A stretch of DNA of 64,000 nt from Cryptomeria japonica (lineage: Eukaryota; Streptophyta; Pinopsida; Cupressales; Cupressaceae), in the NCBI RefSeq assembly GCF_030272615.1, contig NC_081408.1:616960476-617024475 (forward strand). Reading direction: 5' to 3'. Position numbers and translations under genes: made by a program. This document shows positions 1 to 11,596 of the stretch, piece after piece (the first letter of the stretch is position 1; every line of letters starts with the position of its first letter). The notes under the pieces are model-generated. The model saw only the letters and a program-made list of their open reading frames with translations. It made no database searches and was not told the DNA's origin.

Positions 1-465
1 TCCTTGTGGGTAATATGGAGTGGAAAAATGGTGTTGGATGTGAAACTTCTCACAAAGTTCACGGACATCCTAATTTTTGAAAGGAAGGTCATTATCTATG
101 ATGATGGACATGAGTACACCATATCGATAGATGATGTAATTAAGGATGAATGAGGTGATCTGCTTGCCGATTACTTGGTTAAGTGGAATGAATTCGATCC
201 ACTTTGTGAAGTATTTGGTGGCGGTAATGATAAATTTATGGTCATTGGATGAAGATGGATGGATTTTACCTACAAGGTCAAGTCCCCATTGACAAAAGGG
301 CCATGGTGTTGTGATAGGTTGTAATTCTTGTGATGGGGCATGTATTAGATCTGTGTGCACTTGGTACTTCTTGCACTTTCTGATAAAGTAGTAGGAGTCT
401 TTTTCCATGGAGGGCCAATAATATCCAACGCGCATGATTTTCTTTACTAGGGAAGAACTGCTTGA
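1..465 (-). pseudogene. Ty3/gypsy integrase fragment (zinc-binding region and start of catalytic core)
   Basis: Integrase joins element cDNA to host DNA. The minus-strand frame begins near 465 and reads a YYWP motif, a Cys-rich stretch (CKKYQ, where the second zinc Cys of the usual CxxC is Tyr), then a core segment with a WGLDLVGKI motif carrying the first catalytic Asp. A second-Asp region IIIDNDLPF lies near position 85. A TAG stop follows at 70-72. The same frame continues beyond it to the window edge with family-typical residues (STPYYPQG), so this is a nonsense-mutated remnant rather than a natural end. The order and sequence resemble Tat-clade integrases. No N-terminal polyprotein precedes it because of a large deletion. 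Confidence 0.8.
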
Positions 466-496
466 TCTATCAGATCAGAAGGTTGCATGTTTGATT

Positions 497-514
497 CACA
501 TCAGGTTCACCAAA
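497..514 (-). other. Primer-binding site, gypsy type
   Basis: On the minus strand the LTR ends CCTACATCA and is followed by TTTGGTGAACCTGATGTG. The Tat-type element at 48.87 kb has TTTTGGTGAACCCGACGTG in the same place. The conserved position next to the LTR marks it as the tRNA primer site. I did not identify the tRNA. Confidence 0.65.
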
Positions 515-1961
515 TGATGTAGGTTAAAAAGGACACAAGAACATAAGACAAGTCATTAGTATTTTTAGTAACAATAAAAAATGAATGACAAATGAAACTA
601 TAATCCTAAACACGCATACCAAGAGAGATATAAAATAGACAATGAAAAGCATACAAAACCAAAGGAAAGAAACAAAACCCCCCAAGATGCTCTCCAACAT
701 GCTCATAGTTGCTCCTCCCTTGTTCCTCTCCTCTCCAAGTTCCACATGAGTGTAGCCCTCAGCTTTTTGCACTATATATCGATGTCTTATGGAGATTCAA
801 GATTATGAAAATTATGCACTACTTATGCAAATGTAAAAAAGCTAATATGAGTAAGCACCTTAATTATTCTATGTTAATTTTAACCAAAATAACAAAGTAA
901 AATGCTCCTAGAATGTTCTCTTAAAATGGCTATAAATCCGATGCATAAAGATTTCTGGATCTTTTTTAAGAAGGAATGGGCTCAATTTATAGGAAAAATA
1001 GGGCAATGGATGGTTGAGATTGAGTAATCTCAACAAGGGCCAAGATTGATGGGTTTATGATCCATGTGAGGGCTTTCAACCCAATCACAGGATGACAAAT
1101 GTCAACATGAGATGGCTTGAGAGGAGAGGGAAGAAGCATTAAATGCTTGAGATGACATGAAGGTTACCTTAGGAGGTAAGGTTATGCTTGAGTTAGTGGA
1201 TAAATCTTTTATCCAAGGGTAATGCTTTTATCCAATGGATAAACTCTTGTGCAAGAGTTAGTGGGGATAACCATGGTCAAAGCAATAAATGCTTGAAGAG
1301 ACACATGAGTTAGATGGGCGTTAAGTTAGAAGGAAATTCTCTAGCCATGTGGGTGAGTTGAGTTAACCATTAATGGTTATGTAAGAGCCATAAGTGGTTT
1401 GGAAGATTTTGAGGGTTAACTTGTTGAAGACATAAAGCCTTTAATGCATTTCAAAGACTTTGAGGCTTTGAGAAGTGACTTCTCTTTGCTTAGGAATGTG
1501 ACAATAATTAGGAGATGGATTATACTAATTAGAAGGGGTTAGAAGAGTCTATAAGGGGATTAGAAGAGTATAGAAGGGGATTTAGGATGCAAGTGGGTTT
1601 GGTGGGTGAGAGAAAATAGGATTTTAATTAAAATAAAATTCATTTATTTCAACTAAAATTGTGCAACGTGCATTTGTAGGAGAATGCAAATGGGATGGGT
1701 TTTATTGATTTATTTAAAAGGGGAATTTGATTTGTGTTTTTAAATAAATGTTGATTTATTTAAATGAGAGGAATGAGGGAAATTAAATAAATAATAGATA
1801 GGGATTTTAATAAATAGATTTATGTAATTTATTTAATTAAAATGGCAGAATTGGGGTTGAATGAATGAATTAAATGTGGATTTAATTAATAGAGGAATAT
1901 TAGTATATCAAATAAATATTAAATATTTATTTAATCTAGTGGACAAATTTATGTGTCTACA
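515..1961 (-). repeat. 5' LTR of Tat-like element
   Basis: The boundaries are TG at 515 (plus-strand reading) and CTACA ending at 1961, with the primer site abutting the inner edge. Length is about 1.45 kb. A plausible minus-strand TATA box (TATAAATTG, 983-991) lies inside, compatible with a U3 promoter. Purine-rich AGAAGGGG-type words recur at 1520-1590. The partner LTR is not in the window, so the inner edge is set by the primer site and the outer edge only by the CA end. Confidence 0.65.
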
Positions 1962-3008
1962 ATCATCATAAAAAAATCTAACCTCTATACAAAATAGACA
2001 AATACCGGTTCAGATTAAATGATCAAATGCCAACATGTTCTACCATAAAACTTGTCTGCCAGATCTTCCAACTTACACAAGACCCAACACAGGAGGCCAT
2101 AAACCTGTAATAAGGTAATTTACACATCCATAATGCTTCACCAAGATCTGCAACACTAAATAATCAGCACAATTGATCTACCAACCAAATTACTATACAC
2201 TCTGTCGAATGTCCTATTCTTCTCACCGAACCTCACCAAACCTCAATCAATCTTCCAATATGAATGAATCATGAACTACAGATTGGATATATAACATTAG
2301 TTGCCATCAATGACAATATTTGAACAACAATGTAGTGTCTCTTGCAAACAATAGTTAGGGCAAAGACTATCTAATTGTGTCTTCCTTTTTTTTTGTACAG
2401 ATAAGGAGAGTTTCAAAACCCATATTGGCCATTGGAATTGGTTTTATAACAATATAAAAGTATCAAGATGTTTCTTTAAATATTTACTTTTGAAGACCAC
2501 ATTTTTACGATTATAAAAAGTGGTTATTGCAACCATGTCAAGGGCCAAAAGAGTTCTAAAAATTTATAAAACCCTTTGAAAAATAAAATATTTTGCCTTT
2601 CCTTTTTCACCTTTCAAATATTTCTTAGGAATTTTAATGGTTCTCATAACCATTTCAAGCTCCAACAAGGTTATGAGAACCTTGTTGGACTCCAATGGAG
2701 GTTTTATAACCTCATAATTGTTTTTACACTAATTCAATTTTGAAACCAAATATGATTTTTGGAAGTCTTTTCAACATTTATAACTTGAATTATATCATAT
2801 TATTTATATAATATTATATTATTGATTATATTTATATTTATAATTATTATTATTTATTATATTATATATTATTACATATTATATTAATATTATTACATAT
2901 TGAACATGGGATGATGACATCATGAAGAGGTGGAAATCGGTTTGCCTGCCATTTAAAGGTAGTTTGCAACTACCCTATAAAGAAAAGATAGATAGAAGTA
3001 AGATTAAA
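1962..3008. other. AT-rich intergenic DNA, no gene seen
   Basis: No reading frame with recognisable content was found. Positions 2785-2900 are a degenerate (AT/TTA)n block in which nearly every base is A or T. At 2640-2720 the words CTCATAACC and GGTTATGAG face each other as short inverted repeats. Confidence 0.6.
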
Positions 3009-3527
3009 TGACACCCTCCTTCTCTATATTTTGTGAGGTTAAACTTTGATGGTCCATCACGAGGCAATCTAGGAGAATTTGGTGCTCGGATGTGTATTCG
3101 GGATCAATTTGGTGTATTGAAAACATTTAAATCTATTGCCCTCCCTTCAGGTACAAATAACATGGCTGAATCATTGGCACTTTTGCAAGGTTTACTACTT
3201 GTTAAAAAATTGGGTCTAACCAAAGTTCATGTTGAAGGTGATTCCTTACTAGTTATCAATTCTTGCAAAGAAAGAATGTGTTACAATTGGCATGTTAAAT
3301 ATGTATTGCATCAGGTATGGGAAATATGAGACTCCCTTCAAGCATTTCATTTGTCACATACCTATACGGAAGGGAATAGGTTAGCCGACCAACTTGCTAA
3401 TATGGGATGTGACAAACTAGAAATTGATTCAATGGAAGGTGATATCAATATTCATATGTTCTCAGTTTTAGCAAAAATTGCAATCGAGGAAAGTCACATG
3501 AGCAATTACATAAATCATAAAGATTAA
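3009..3527 (+). pseudogene. RNase H-like domain (plant reverse-transcriptase-associated type)
   Basis: RNase H cleaves RNA in RNA/DNA hybrids. In plants this subtype is found at the C-terminus of LINE ORF2 and as stand-alone copies. The frame opens after a TGA at 3006-3008 and ends at TAA 3525-3527. Visible family features in order: NFDGPSRGN (first Asp), NMAESLAL (Glu), VEGDSLLVI (second Asp) and NRLADQLANMG (late Asp region). One in-frame TGA at 3327-3329 falls where a Trp is expected (VWEI-stop-DSL). No RT lies upstream, so this is either a 5'-truncated LINE tail or a decayed stand-alone copy. It differs in sequence from the LINE RNase H at 52.6-53.1 kb. Confidence 0.75.
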
Positions 3528-4032
3528 GTGACTTCATCAACTGTTGTATAATCATTACAAAATATGCCTAGGTACGTGGCAATATAATTAGATTAGGATG
3601 ATGCTGAGGCAAATTTATCTTCAACTATGCAATCCCTTCGGCTGCATGTGTGAAAGCACTTGATGATTATTAGGTATAGTATAAGTTTCCCAAGATAAGC
3701 ATGCATAAAATTCCTTTTGGTGCATGTGAAGGAATATTTTTGGACTCCTGAAGCAATCCAAGGATATAGGTTTTATTACTAATGTTGGTTTTCATGTATT
3801 GCAGGTTTACCTATCAAGTTTTCAATTTCCAAAAAATAGGTGGATGACATTTCTATGGCATATGATAGAGTGACATTTGTTTTATATGCAATCGTGTGAT
3901 GGGTATTCTTTCATAATGCCATTCCTCATTTGGGCAACAAGGGTTTTATCATTGCATCCTTCCAAATTTTTGTCTCTGCAAATGAATTGACAATCTTCAT
4001 CCTCTGAAGAAAGGGATATACAGAGTTGTTGA

Positions 4033-4689
4033 TTGTGTCAAACTTGTAGAAGGGTACATATGGAATATATGCTAAGAAATTATAGGGTAAAAATTTTAGT
4101 TGCTGATTGGGAGCTACCATTTATAGAACATATCACAAATGACATCCTAGGGAAATTTTTTAACATTCACTGCTACCAATATAGAAAGAGTATCAAAAAG
4201 TTGATTGGAGATGAAATCTTGTGTACACAAGAAAGGCGAGTTATTTTCCCCTCTCAATTGGTCTCTATTTTCCTATCCAATGCATTACATTTGTCACAAT
4301 CATTTTCAATGTTGGAGTTAATTGCAATCAAGGTAGAAGGTGACGTTTTCCTCCTGGGAAACAAACTCCTCAAGGCTATTCAACAGTATGATATTTGGAA
4401 GGGTCAAGCTCATATTGGGTGTCTCTTCCTTAGACACTTTCTTCTCAACAAACATGCTTTTCTTTTAGTCTATGACAATATCAAACATTCACTTGAGATG
4501 TAGAGCTTCCACTATATTCAACATGCTTTGGAGTGGCACAATAGGGTACTTAGGCAAGAATCACCAGAACATGTTCATAAAAAGGTTAATGCCTTGTTAG
4601 TTTTGTTGGACCACGATCATTTCGATGCTCCTCCACCCATAGAAGAAGCTCCACTTCATGTACTATTACCAAATTTTTATCACACCTAG
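4033..4689 (+). pseudogene. Unrecognised degraded reading frame
   Basis: A plus-strand frame of about 219 codons runs from 4033 (no ATG; TTG start) to TAG at 4687-4689, with one internal TAG at 4501-4503. Near the start are two Cys pairs, CQTC and an upstream Cys, then a mix of hydrophobic and charged residues without low complexity. The composition looks like former coding sequence, and the same frame continues sensibly past the internal stop. I recognise no family. It follows the RNase H remnant by about 500 bases and may belong to the same dead element. Confidence 0.25.
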
Positions 4690-7667
4690 ATTTGGTGACC
4701 TATATAGGTCTTATGCATTGTAGATAAAAGGTACATAAAAAATTGTTTCAAACTTTCATTATATTTATAGATAAATATGTATGCCATAAAAGTATCTTAT
4801 TTAAAATGTGCAATTGTTTGAAAAAAGAGAGATATACATGAATAAAATTTTTGCATGTAATACATTTTTATTTATAAAGAACAAACAATATCCAAAATCC
4901 CACACAAGCCGTGGGAATAACTAAAAAAAGATCACATTGATCATAGAAGTGTAAACAAAAAAGAAACATAAGAATGTATGAAGAAAGGAAAGAAAGAACC
5001 CATCATTTCCTGGATAGGTTGATGAGATCTAAAGAAGAGTCTTCTGATCGACTTCGTTGATTAGAGAACCTCGTTGTCTACTCCATGTGATGACTTGAAA
5101 AAGAGAGATAAAATGATTTGTTAGAGCTCTAGGTTATCCCTTTCACTCCTGCATACACAATGCTACTCCTACTGTGCCTACATTTCTATATCAGATTCAA
5201 AAACAAAAGAGAAATAGTGTAGAAAAGATGCCATGAGATATCAGTGAGAACCATGTTTTTATCTAACTTGTTTGTTTCATGTGCAGATACAGGTTTTCAT
5301 TTCGTATCCATCATGTACATGGGTTAAAATGGGCTCCCAAAGGGGTTGAGCTCAACATACATGTCACTACTTATAGGGTGACACTAATTAGCTACCAAAC
5401 GGGAACACAACAATATCCAAAGTCCCATGTATTGTCACTCAATGACAGTATAAAACTACCATTCAATGGTAGCACATACAGTAGTGAATAAAACTATATT
5501 ACATAGTCAATAGATAACTAGAGCCATCATAGTAAATACAATGGCAAATGCTCACTATCAAGGGACAATATAAGCCAAACCACAGTCATTATACCCCACA
5601 GAATAAGAGAAACAAAAAGTAATATAGAAGTCCTAATGAGCAACACATTTATGTCATAATGATCAAGAGCCATAGATAGTCATGGAATAAAATAGACATA
5701 AGGAACAAGAATTTCATTACCAACCAATACTGAAAATGCACAAAATAATGAGTCTAAATATTGTTGATGAATATGAGTCATCAAGATCAGATACATAATA
5801 ATAAAAGAAATAGAGAAATGAAGCCACCTACACTTTTGACATACTTGAGTCATTATTGTTTATCACAATAAGCATATTCATTGCTTAATTATTGCAAATA
5901 AGATAGACACAATAAGATCAAGAGTAGCTCTAGGGACCTTTTTACAAAGTCAATAGCAGTGACACATGATATGTCTGATAGACCTAAAACTGCCTCATAC
6001 CAACAAGCTTCAAGATAATCTAAGTCAAAAGAACAGTATATATAAAGACAAGTACAACAACTTTAAGGGAGGCAAATTAATTAATTACAAAATGAAGATG
6101 ATATAATCCATGGTAAGGACAATTAGAGCAACTATCCTCCAATAGTCAAATCTGCTAACAGTCACAAAGCCAAAGACACAAAGCAAATCCCATTACATGC
6201 CATTATAATAGCAAAGGTATCCATCAAGAACAATGTTAATTAAGAGCAGTAAATGAAAAAAATTGTCATAGATTTATCAAGAGAAAATACAGTCATAATG
6301 AAATGATGGAACTTCTAGAACAGAGCCTCATAAACCCTTAGGCACAAAGGTATGCAAAAATGTATAAGGGCAGACTATAACAGTTGAAAAACTCTATAAT
6401 GACTTCAAGGATAGTCCTTGATATCCAAATATAATGCAGATTTGTTATAGCTACATGTATCTTCAAGGATAGAACAAGGCATTTTAGGCCTCACCAAAGA
6501 TGTAGTGACAACTAAACCATAGTTTCCACATAAAACACATTTTAAGGGACAGTCATTAAAAGAGAAAGGAGTAATTATGGGTCAGAGATAGTCATCCATC
6601 ACAATGATGAGTGCATTCACAAAGAAAACAGTGCACACAAAAGGCTAAAGTGTAGTCCAAGATTAATAGAAGGCAGTCACTTCATCACAAACCAAGATCA
6701 GATAAGGGCCATCAATGACATAGTCACTACTTTGTAGAGCATACATAGCAATAGTAAGATACATAGTCTCAGTATTACCATAGTAACCTACAATGAGTGT
6801 ATAATCACTGAAGTATGTGCCCTTTTGACAAAGATTAAATCATCGCCAAAGGAAAGAGTTAGATATTGCAGTGACTGATCAATATAAAGGCAGTGTTTTC
6901 AAACTTGTATCACAAAAAGCTTCACATAGCTATAAATCCAGATTTCAAAGTGTGCAACCAACACAAGGTATATTAACTATATACATTACAACCAAATGAA
7001 CTCGGGATTATGTACATGTCCAATAATGAAAGGAAAATATGTTATTTTAGCTACAATGCAGTTCCAAATTAGACATGAGCAACCATTATCCAATAAGAGC
7101 ATGCACAGTCTCATGCCCTCTCAAGAAGACTTAGTTCTTTTAGATCAGTATATGGATAGTTGAAAGAATATTAATCAAATGATCAAAGATGCTCACCAAA
7201 GGTTAAATACACATAGATATATCAAGCTCAAAACTCAACATAGAACAACCACATTGAATTCTAAATGTGAAGCTTACATTCAAGATCTACATTGTAATGG
7301 CACTCCCATGATTAAAAGCATAGTAGCTACATAGACAATAGAAAGAGAATAATCATTCTCAGATCTAACTGTGACAAATACATTCAAAGATCACCCACAA
7401 GTTCTTCATCATAGTGAATAGGTTAGATTGATGAAAAGGCCACGAATAATACATCTCAGCGCAATTCTCATATTCATGTTTTGAGCAAGAAAGAACATTC
7501 AATAGTTCTCTAAGAAAGTAAGGGGCTATGTATAAAGATGGATCCAAGGGCAGTATACATAGTGAATGTCAATGATACCCCAAAAGGTTTCAAAGCATAC
7601 ATACTAGACAATAAATGCACACATATAGCAACTAATGAAGGTATGAAGGAGTATACAAGGATGCATG
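4690..7667. other. Host segment without a recognised gene (site of two insertions)
   Basis: Apart from a 70-codon frame at 5279-5491 with no recognisable content, nothing coding is seen. From about 5500 the sequence is rich in scattered CAGTCAT, ATAGTC and ACATAG words without a fixed period. The same texture resumes at 15068-15328 and 36783-37440. These three pieces therefore look like one interrupted stretch, probably itself an old transposable element. Confidence 0.4.
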
Positions 7668-9171
7668 TGTTGGCAATATTACATTATAACAGACAATGAA
7701 AGATTGTTGACATTTTAGTAAGGATATTGAGAAGGTTGTTCATGATTATGGACATAATTGATTAAAGATGTTTTACTATCTTGATATTATTATTTTGTCA
7801 TTGATGTCAAGAAATTGATTTTCTAATTCAGTATGATGTTGCCATATCTTGAGAAGTATGATATGAAGATTATAAAGAAGTCGGTAAAAGACACAGGAAA
7901 GAATATGATGAATAAGGGGATAAGTTATTCAATGGGCAACTACTATCGAGCCAGACAATGATGAGATCATGATGTTTTAGATTGTTTTAACATCATACAT
8001 ATGTTGTAAAATGTAAAGGTTAATACTATACTATGTTATCAAGCAAAGAACCTAGTCGGTAAACCCTGAGGAACCTAGTCAGTAAACCCTAAGGTTATTG
8101 CTATCGGTTAATGAAGGCAGAATGTCTACCGAGTGAAGTTTAGTATTTACTGGGTTACAACCGAGCTATAACAGAATGCATTAAATGTTTACATGTGATA
8201 TTTAATGAAAGAAGCTAATGAGCTGGAGTGGATCAATGATTGGTAAACAGTGGAAGAAGTTTGTTAATGAATCTAAGGCAATGGAAAGTCGGCAGGAAGA
8301 TCTACAACTCAGATTGAACCGCAATACCCTAACACAAGTTCCAAGGTGGGGTAAAATGTTTTCAGATCGAAAGATACATTGAACCTGGACAAGATTGAAG
8401 ATCTGATAGCTATGATTTATCATGGGAAATGTGATCAAGGAGATTAAGCAGTTAGAAGATTGTTTATAAATAGGAAACTGTTGATAAACAATGGATGCGG
8501 GCAAGTGTATGCACAGGGATGCTACATAGTGATTATCGAGCACATAAGCTTGAAGACCTATTAGAATAATAGAGTATTGATGCCCAGTAGATAGACAAGA
8601 TTAGTTCTATGTCTAGATTGTATTGAACAAATAGGAATCTACTTTAGCATTTTAGATGTGAAGTTGCAGATAGATTTTTATTATTGTTATTTTGTGAAAG
8701 TGACAGAAAATTTCTTAACCGATTGGACTTAATAGTCTTATATGTAAATCCTCTAGCAAGGTGACATTCTGATTGAGTGTTTGAAATCCTTTGACAAGGT
8801 CACTTCTAACAAAGTGAAAATCTGAGGGAAATCCCTTAACCAGGTCACATCTAGAAATGTGTTTGTAATCTTTAACAAGATTTGCTTTTAACCGAGCATA
8901 CTCTAGAAGAGTATATTTCTTAGTGGGTCCAAAATCCCACTGTGGTTTTTCACTATTTGGGTTTCCACATTAAATCTAGTGTTATGAGGTTTATATTGTT
9001 CATATGCTTTTGAGTTTGCATGTTTGACAGTTTTTGGTTATATGACTGATATATGTGTTACTGAGGTTGAATCTGATGTTTTTATGGATGATTAAGTCTG
9101 TATGATTCACCCCCCCCCTCTCATCTTGTTGGCTATTGGATCTGTACTTATATTAAGTATCAAAACTATCA
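7668..9171 (+). repeat. 5' LTR of copia element
   Basis: Begins TGTTGGCAATATT and ends ACTATCA immediately before the primer site. It matches 13549-15062 along its whole length with scattered substitutions and small indels. For example, a CTGAGGAACCTAGTCAGTAAAC segment near 8065 is absent from the 3' copy, and the 3' copy repeats CACAAGTTCCAAGGTG. The box CCCACTGTGGTTTTTC...TTTGGGTTTCC at 8936-8966 is shared with the other copia LTRs of the window. Confidence 0.9.
8465..8474 (+). promoter_or_regulatory. Likely LTR TATA box
   Basis: TATAAATAGG lies about 800 bases into the 5' LTR, and TATAAATAGG recurs in the 3' LTR at 14343-14352. It is the best TATA match on the element's coding strand and would place the RNA start near 8500. 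Inferred from sequence only. Confidence 0.45.
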
Positions 9172-9173
9172 TT

Positions 9174-9185
9174 TGGTATCAGAGC
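9174..9185 (+). other. Primer-binding site, tRNA-iMet type
   Basis: TGGTATCAGAGC starts two bases after the 5' LTR end. This 12-mer is the standard plant copia primer site complementary to the 3' end of initiator tRNA-Met. Confidence 0.92.
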
Positions 9186-9235
9186 TTTGGACTCTGAAAG
9201 GAAATTTTAAAGGCACTTGAGTTAAAGATCCAAAG

Positions 9236-10297
9236 ATGTATAAGAGCGATACACCAAAGCTGAACAAGTCAAGTTTCTCTACATGGCAGAAAAAGATGAA
9301 GTTGCATCTATCAGGAGTTGGAGAATATGCTATATACTATCTAGAGAATGATTTTGTTGCACTGAGAACCTATCCATTGACTATGGAAGAGATAAAGGTG
9401 AAGCAAGAACATATTCAAGCAATGATTGAAATAACATCTGCATTGACCGACTTAGAGTTTAATGATCTAGAAGGCTACAATGATGCAAAGGCAATGTGGA
9501 CTAAGCTCATATCTGTATATGGAGGAGATGAACATGTTCAAAGAGCAAAAGTAGATAGTTTAAGAGGACAACTTGAATCTATGAGGATGAATGAAGGTGA
9601 GAACATAACCTAGTACAGTACAAGACTAAAGGAGATTGTAAATCAAATCAAAGGAGCAAGAGGAACTATTGAAGAAAAGGATGTAACAAGTAAGTTGTTA
9701 AGAACCCTTATACCTGCCTATGCAATCCAAGTCTCTGCAATCAATGAATTGAGGTCTGTACCTAATATGCCAGTTTCCTTGGATGCTACTATTGGTAAGC
9801 TACATGCATTTGAGTTAAGTAATTTTTATAACAGTGGGTCATCAGTAAATAAAGTTAAATCTGCATTTAGTTCTTTTCATCTAAATGAATCAAATGATTA
9901 TACTGAAAGAAAGTATAAGTACTCTGAAGGAGATCACAGTGGAGCAAGTGAAAGATTTCAGAAGAACATGGAAGAAGTACACAAACTATATGAAGAAATC
10001 AGAAAGCAAGAAGAGTTTGAAGCACTATTGGCCAAAAGGTTACCAAGAGGCAAAGGTAAGTATAAAGGAAAACTACCTTTGAAATGTTTCAATTGTGATA
10101 AGATTGGACATATGGCTTCTAACTATCCCAACAAAGATTTCACTGAAAAGAGAGATTACCGAGATGACAGATAGAAAGATAACCATTACAGAGGACATCG
10201 AGACTTCAGAAGAAGAGATAGAAAGACATGTTTAATAGCTGATGAGGAATCTAACGACGATAAATCAGATGAGACTGATACAGAGGAAGTTGTTTAT
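9236..10297 (+). pseudogene. copia gag (capsid/nucleocapsid), interrupted
   Basis: Gag forms the virus-like particle that packages element RNA. ATG at 9236 is the first after the primer site, and the frame is the same as pol. The N-terminal part (STWQKKMKLHL, then a conserved AKAMWTKLISVYGGDEHVQRAKVDSLRGQ stretch) is typical copia gag. The nucleocapsid zinc knuckle near 10090-10130 reads CFNCDKIGHMASNY: the last metal-binding Cys of CX2CX4HX4C has become Tyr. Stops are TAG at 9611-9613 and TAG at 10172-10174. An acidic linker follows toward protease. Confidence 0.85.
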
Positions 10298-10750
10298 GTG
10301 GCTATCAAGGATGGGTCAGATGAAGAAATGTATGAAGAAAAAGCCCTTATATCTCACATAAACACTAATTATTCTTGGATTATAGATAGTGGATGCTCAC
10401 ATCATATGACAGGAGATAAATACAAGTTTGTTATGTTAGAAGATTATGATGGAGGCTATGTTAGATTTGGTAATGATACACCATGTCTGGTAAGAGGTAA
10501 AGGATCCATAACACTTCTTGATAATGCAAGATGCAATGGTATTTATTGGGTTGAAGGATTGAAATACAATTTGTAGAGTGTAGAATAGCTAAACAACACA
10601 GGTTACCGAATAGAATTTCAGAAAGGAATTGTCAAAGTTCATGACAAGAATGGAAAGTTAGCTACTACTGGGACACAAACAAAAGGCAATACATTTCACC
10701 TTGACTCAACTCACAATAAGTGTTTGCATGCAAAGATTGATGATAACTAG
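10298..10750 (+). pseudogene. copia aspartic protease region, interrupted
   Basis: The retropepsin-like protease cuts the polyprotein. SWIIDSGCSHHMTGD, with the catalytic DSG triplet, lies near 10376-10410, followed by GGYVRFGND and GIYWVEGLKYNL, all in the usual order. In-frame TAG stops occur at 10574, 10586 and 10748; the last replaces the Trp of the conserved LWH motif that opens the integrase zinc region. The catalytic triplet is intact, but the reading frame is not. Confidence 0.85.
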
Positions 10751-11596
10751 TTATGGCATAAAAGGTTTTGTCATGTTAATAATCTGATCAAAATAAGTAA
10801 GAAGCACCGAGTAAGAGGTCTACCGAGTCTTGAAAAACTTGAGAATGCTATGTGCCGAGGATGCCAAATGGGTAAGATGACAAGATCAAGCTTTACAAGA
10901 AGACAACTGAAATGTCTTAGATCAAATAGAGGAGGAGAGTTCACATCTGATGAGTTCAACCTATTTTGCAATGATCATGGTATAAAAAGATAAGTCTCTG
11001 CACCAAGAACTCCACAGCAGAATGGAATAGCTAAAAGAAGAAACAAATCTATTGTGGATTGTGCTAGAACACTGATGATTGAAAAGAAGTTTCCACAAAC
11101 ATTTTGGAGAGAAGCAATAAGCACAACTGTTTACACCTTGAACCGAGTTCAATTAAAGAAAGGTACTTTGAAGACACCTTATGAAATCTGGTATGGCAAG
11201 AAACCTAATGTAAGTTATTTTAAAATCTTTGGAAGTAAATGCTATGTTCATAAAGATGATAGAAATGGCAAGTTTGATCAGAAAAGTGAAGAAGGAAAAT
11301 TTCTAGGATATTCTTCTAGAAGAAAAGCATTTAAATGTCTGATCAAATCATATAACAAAATAGTAGAAAGTGCAAATGTGAAAATTGATGAATTTGCAGA
11401 AAGAAATGATGAAGGAAATTCCAAAGAACCAGAAGACTATGATGGATTTGTCTATGTGCAACCGAGAAGTCCTACCAAGAAAACTGTTGAAGAAAATGAA
11501 GAAAATATCTAGTTACCGAGTGATGAAGAAGATCATACAGAGCCTACCGAGCCTGTATTAGCCAAGTATGTTAGAAGACATCATGCACCAACTTAG
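10751..11596 (+). pseudogene. copia integrase, deleted and active-site dead
   Basis: The zinc-binding part is present (LWHKRFCHVN with CRGCQMGKM). The sequence then jumps from SSFTRRQ to LKCLRSNRGGEF, skipping roughly 80-100 residues that normally hold the first catalytic Asp. The second catalytic Asp is Asn (LRSNRGGEF) and the catalytic Glu is Lys (NGIAKRRN), so all three DDE residues are lost. TAA at 10991, TAG at 11510 and TAG at 11594 add breaks. The C-terminal part (TPYEIWYGKKPNVSYFKIFG) is well kept. The deletion preserved frame. Confidence 0.88.

Larger units (their letters stand above)
1..1961 (-). mobile_element. Ty3/gypsy (Tat-like) retrotransposon remnant, 5' part
   Basis: Read on the minus strand, this holds a 5' LTR (515-1961), a primer-binding site beside it (497-514) and an integrase fragment (1-465). 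The element runs off the left edge of the window. Only about 30 bases separate the primer site from integrase coding, so gag, protease, RT and RNase H are gone and the copy is an internal-deletion derivative. The primer site reads TTTGGTGAACC onward, as in the Tat-type element at 41.8-50.6 kb, which supports the lineage call. The five bases just outside the LTR are ATCAT (1962-1966); the matching duplicate would lie outside the window. Confidence 0.75.

Noticed and set aside
5279-5491. 70-codon plus-strand frame
   Set aside because: No homology recognised, no start context, and of a length expected by chance in this sequence.
7668-9171. Host gene promoter or exon
   Set aside because: The whole segment is accounted for as an LTR matched by a second copy at 13549-15062.
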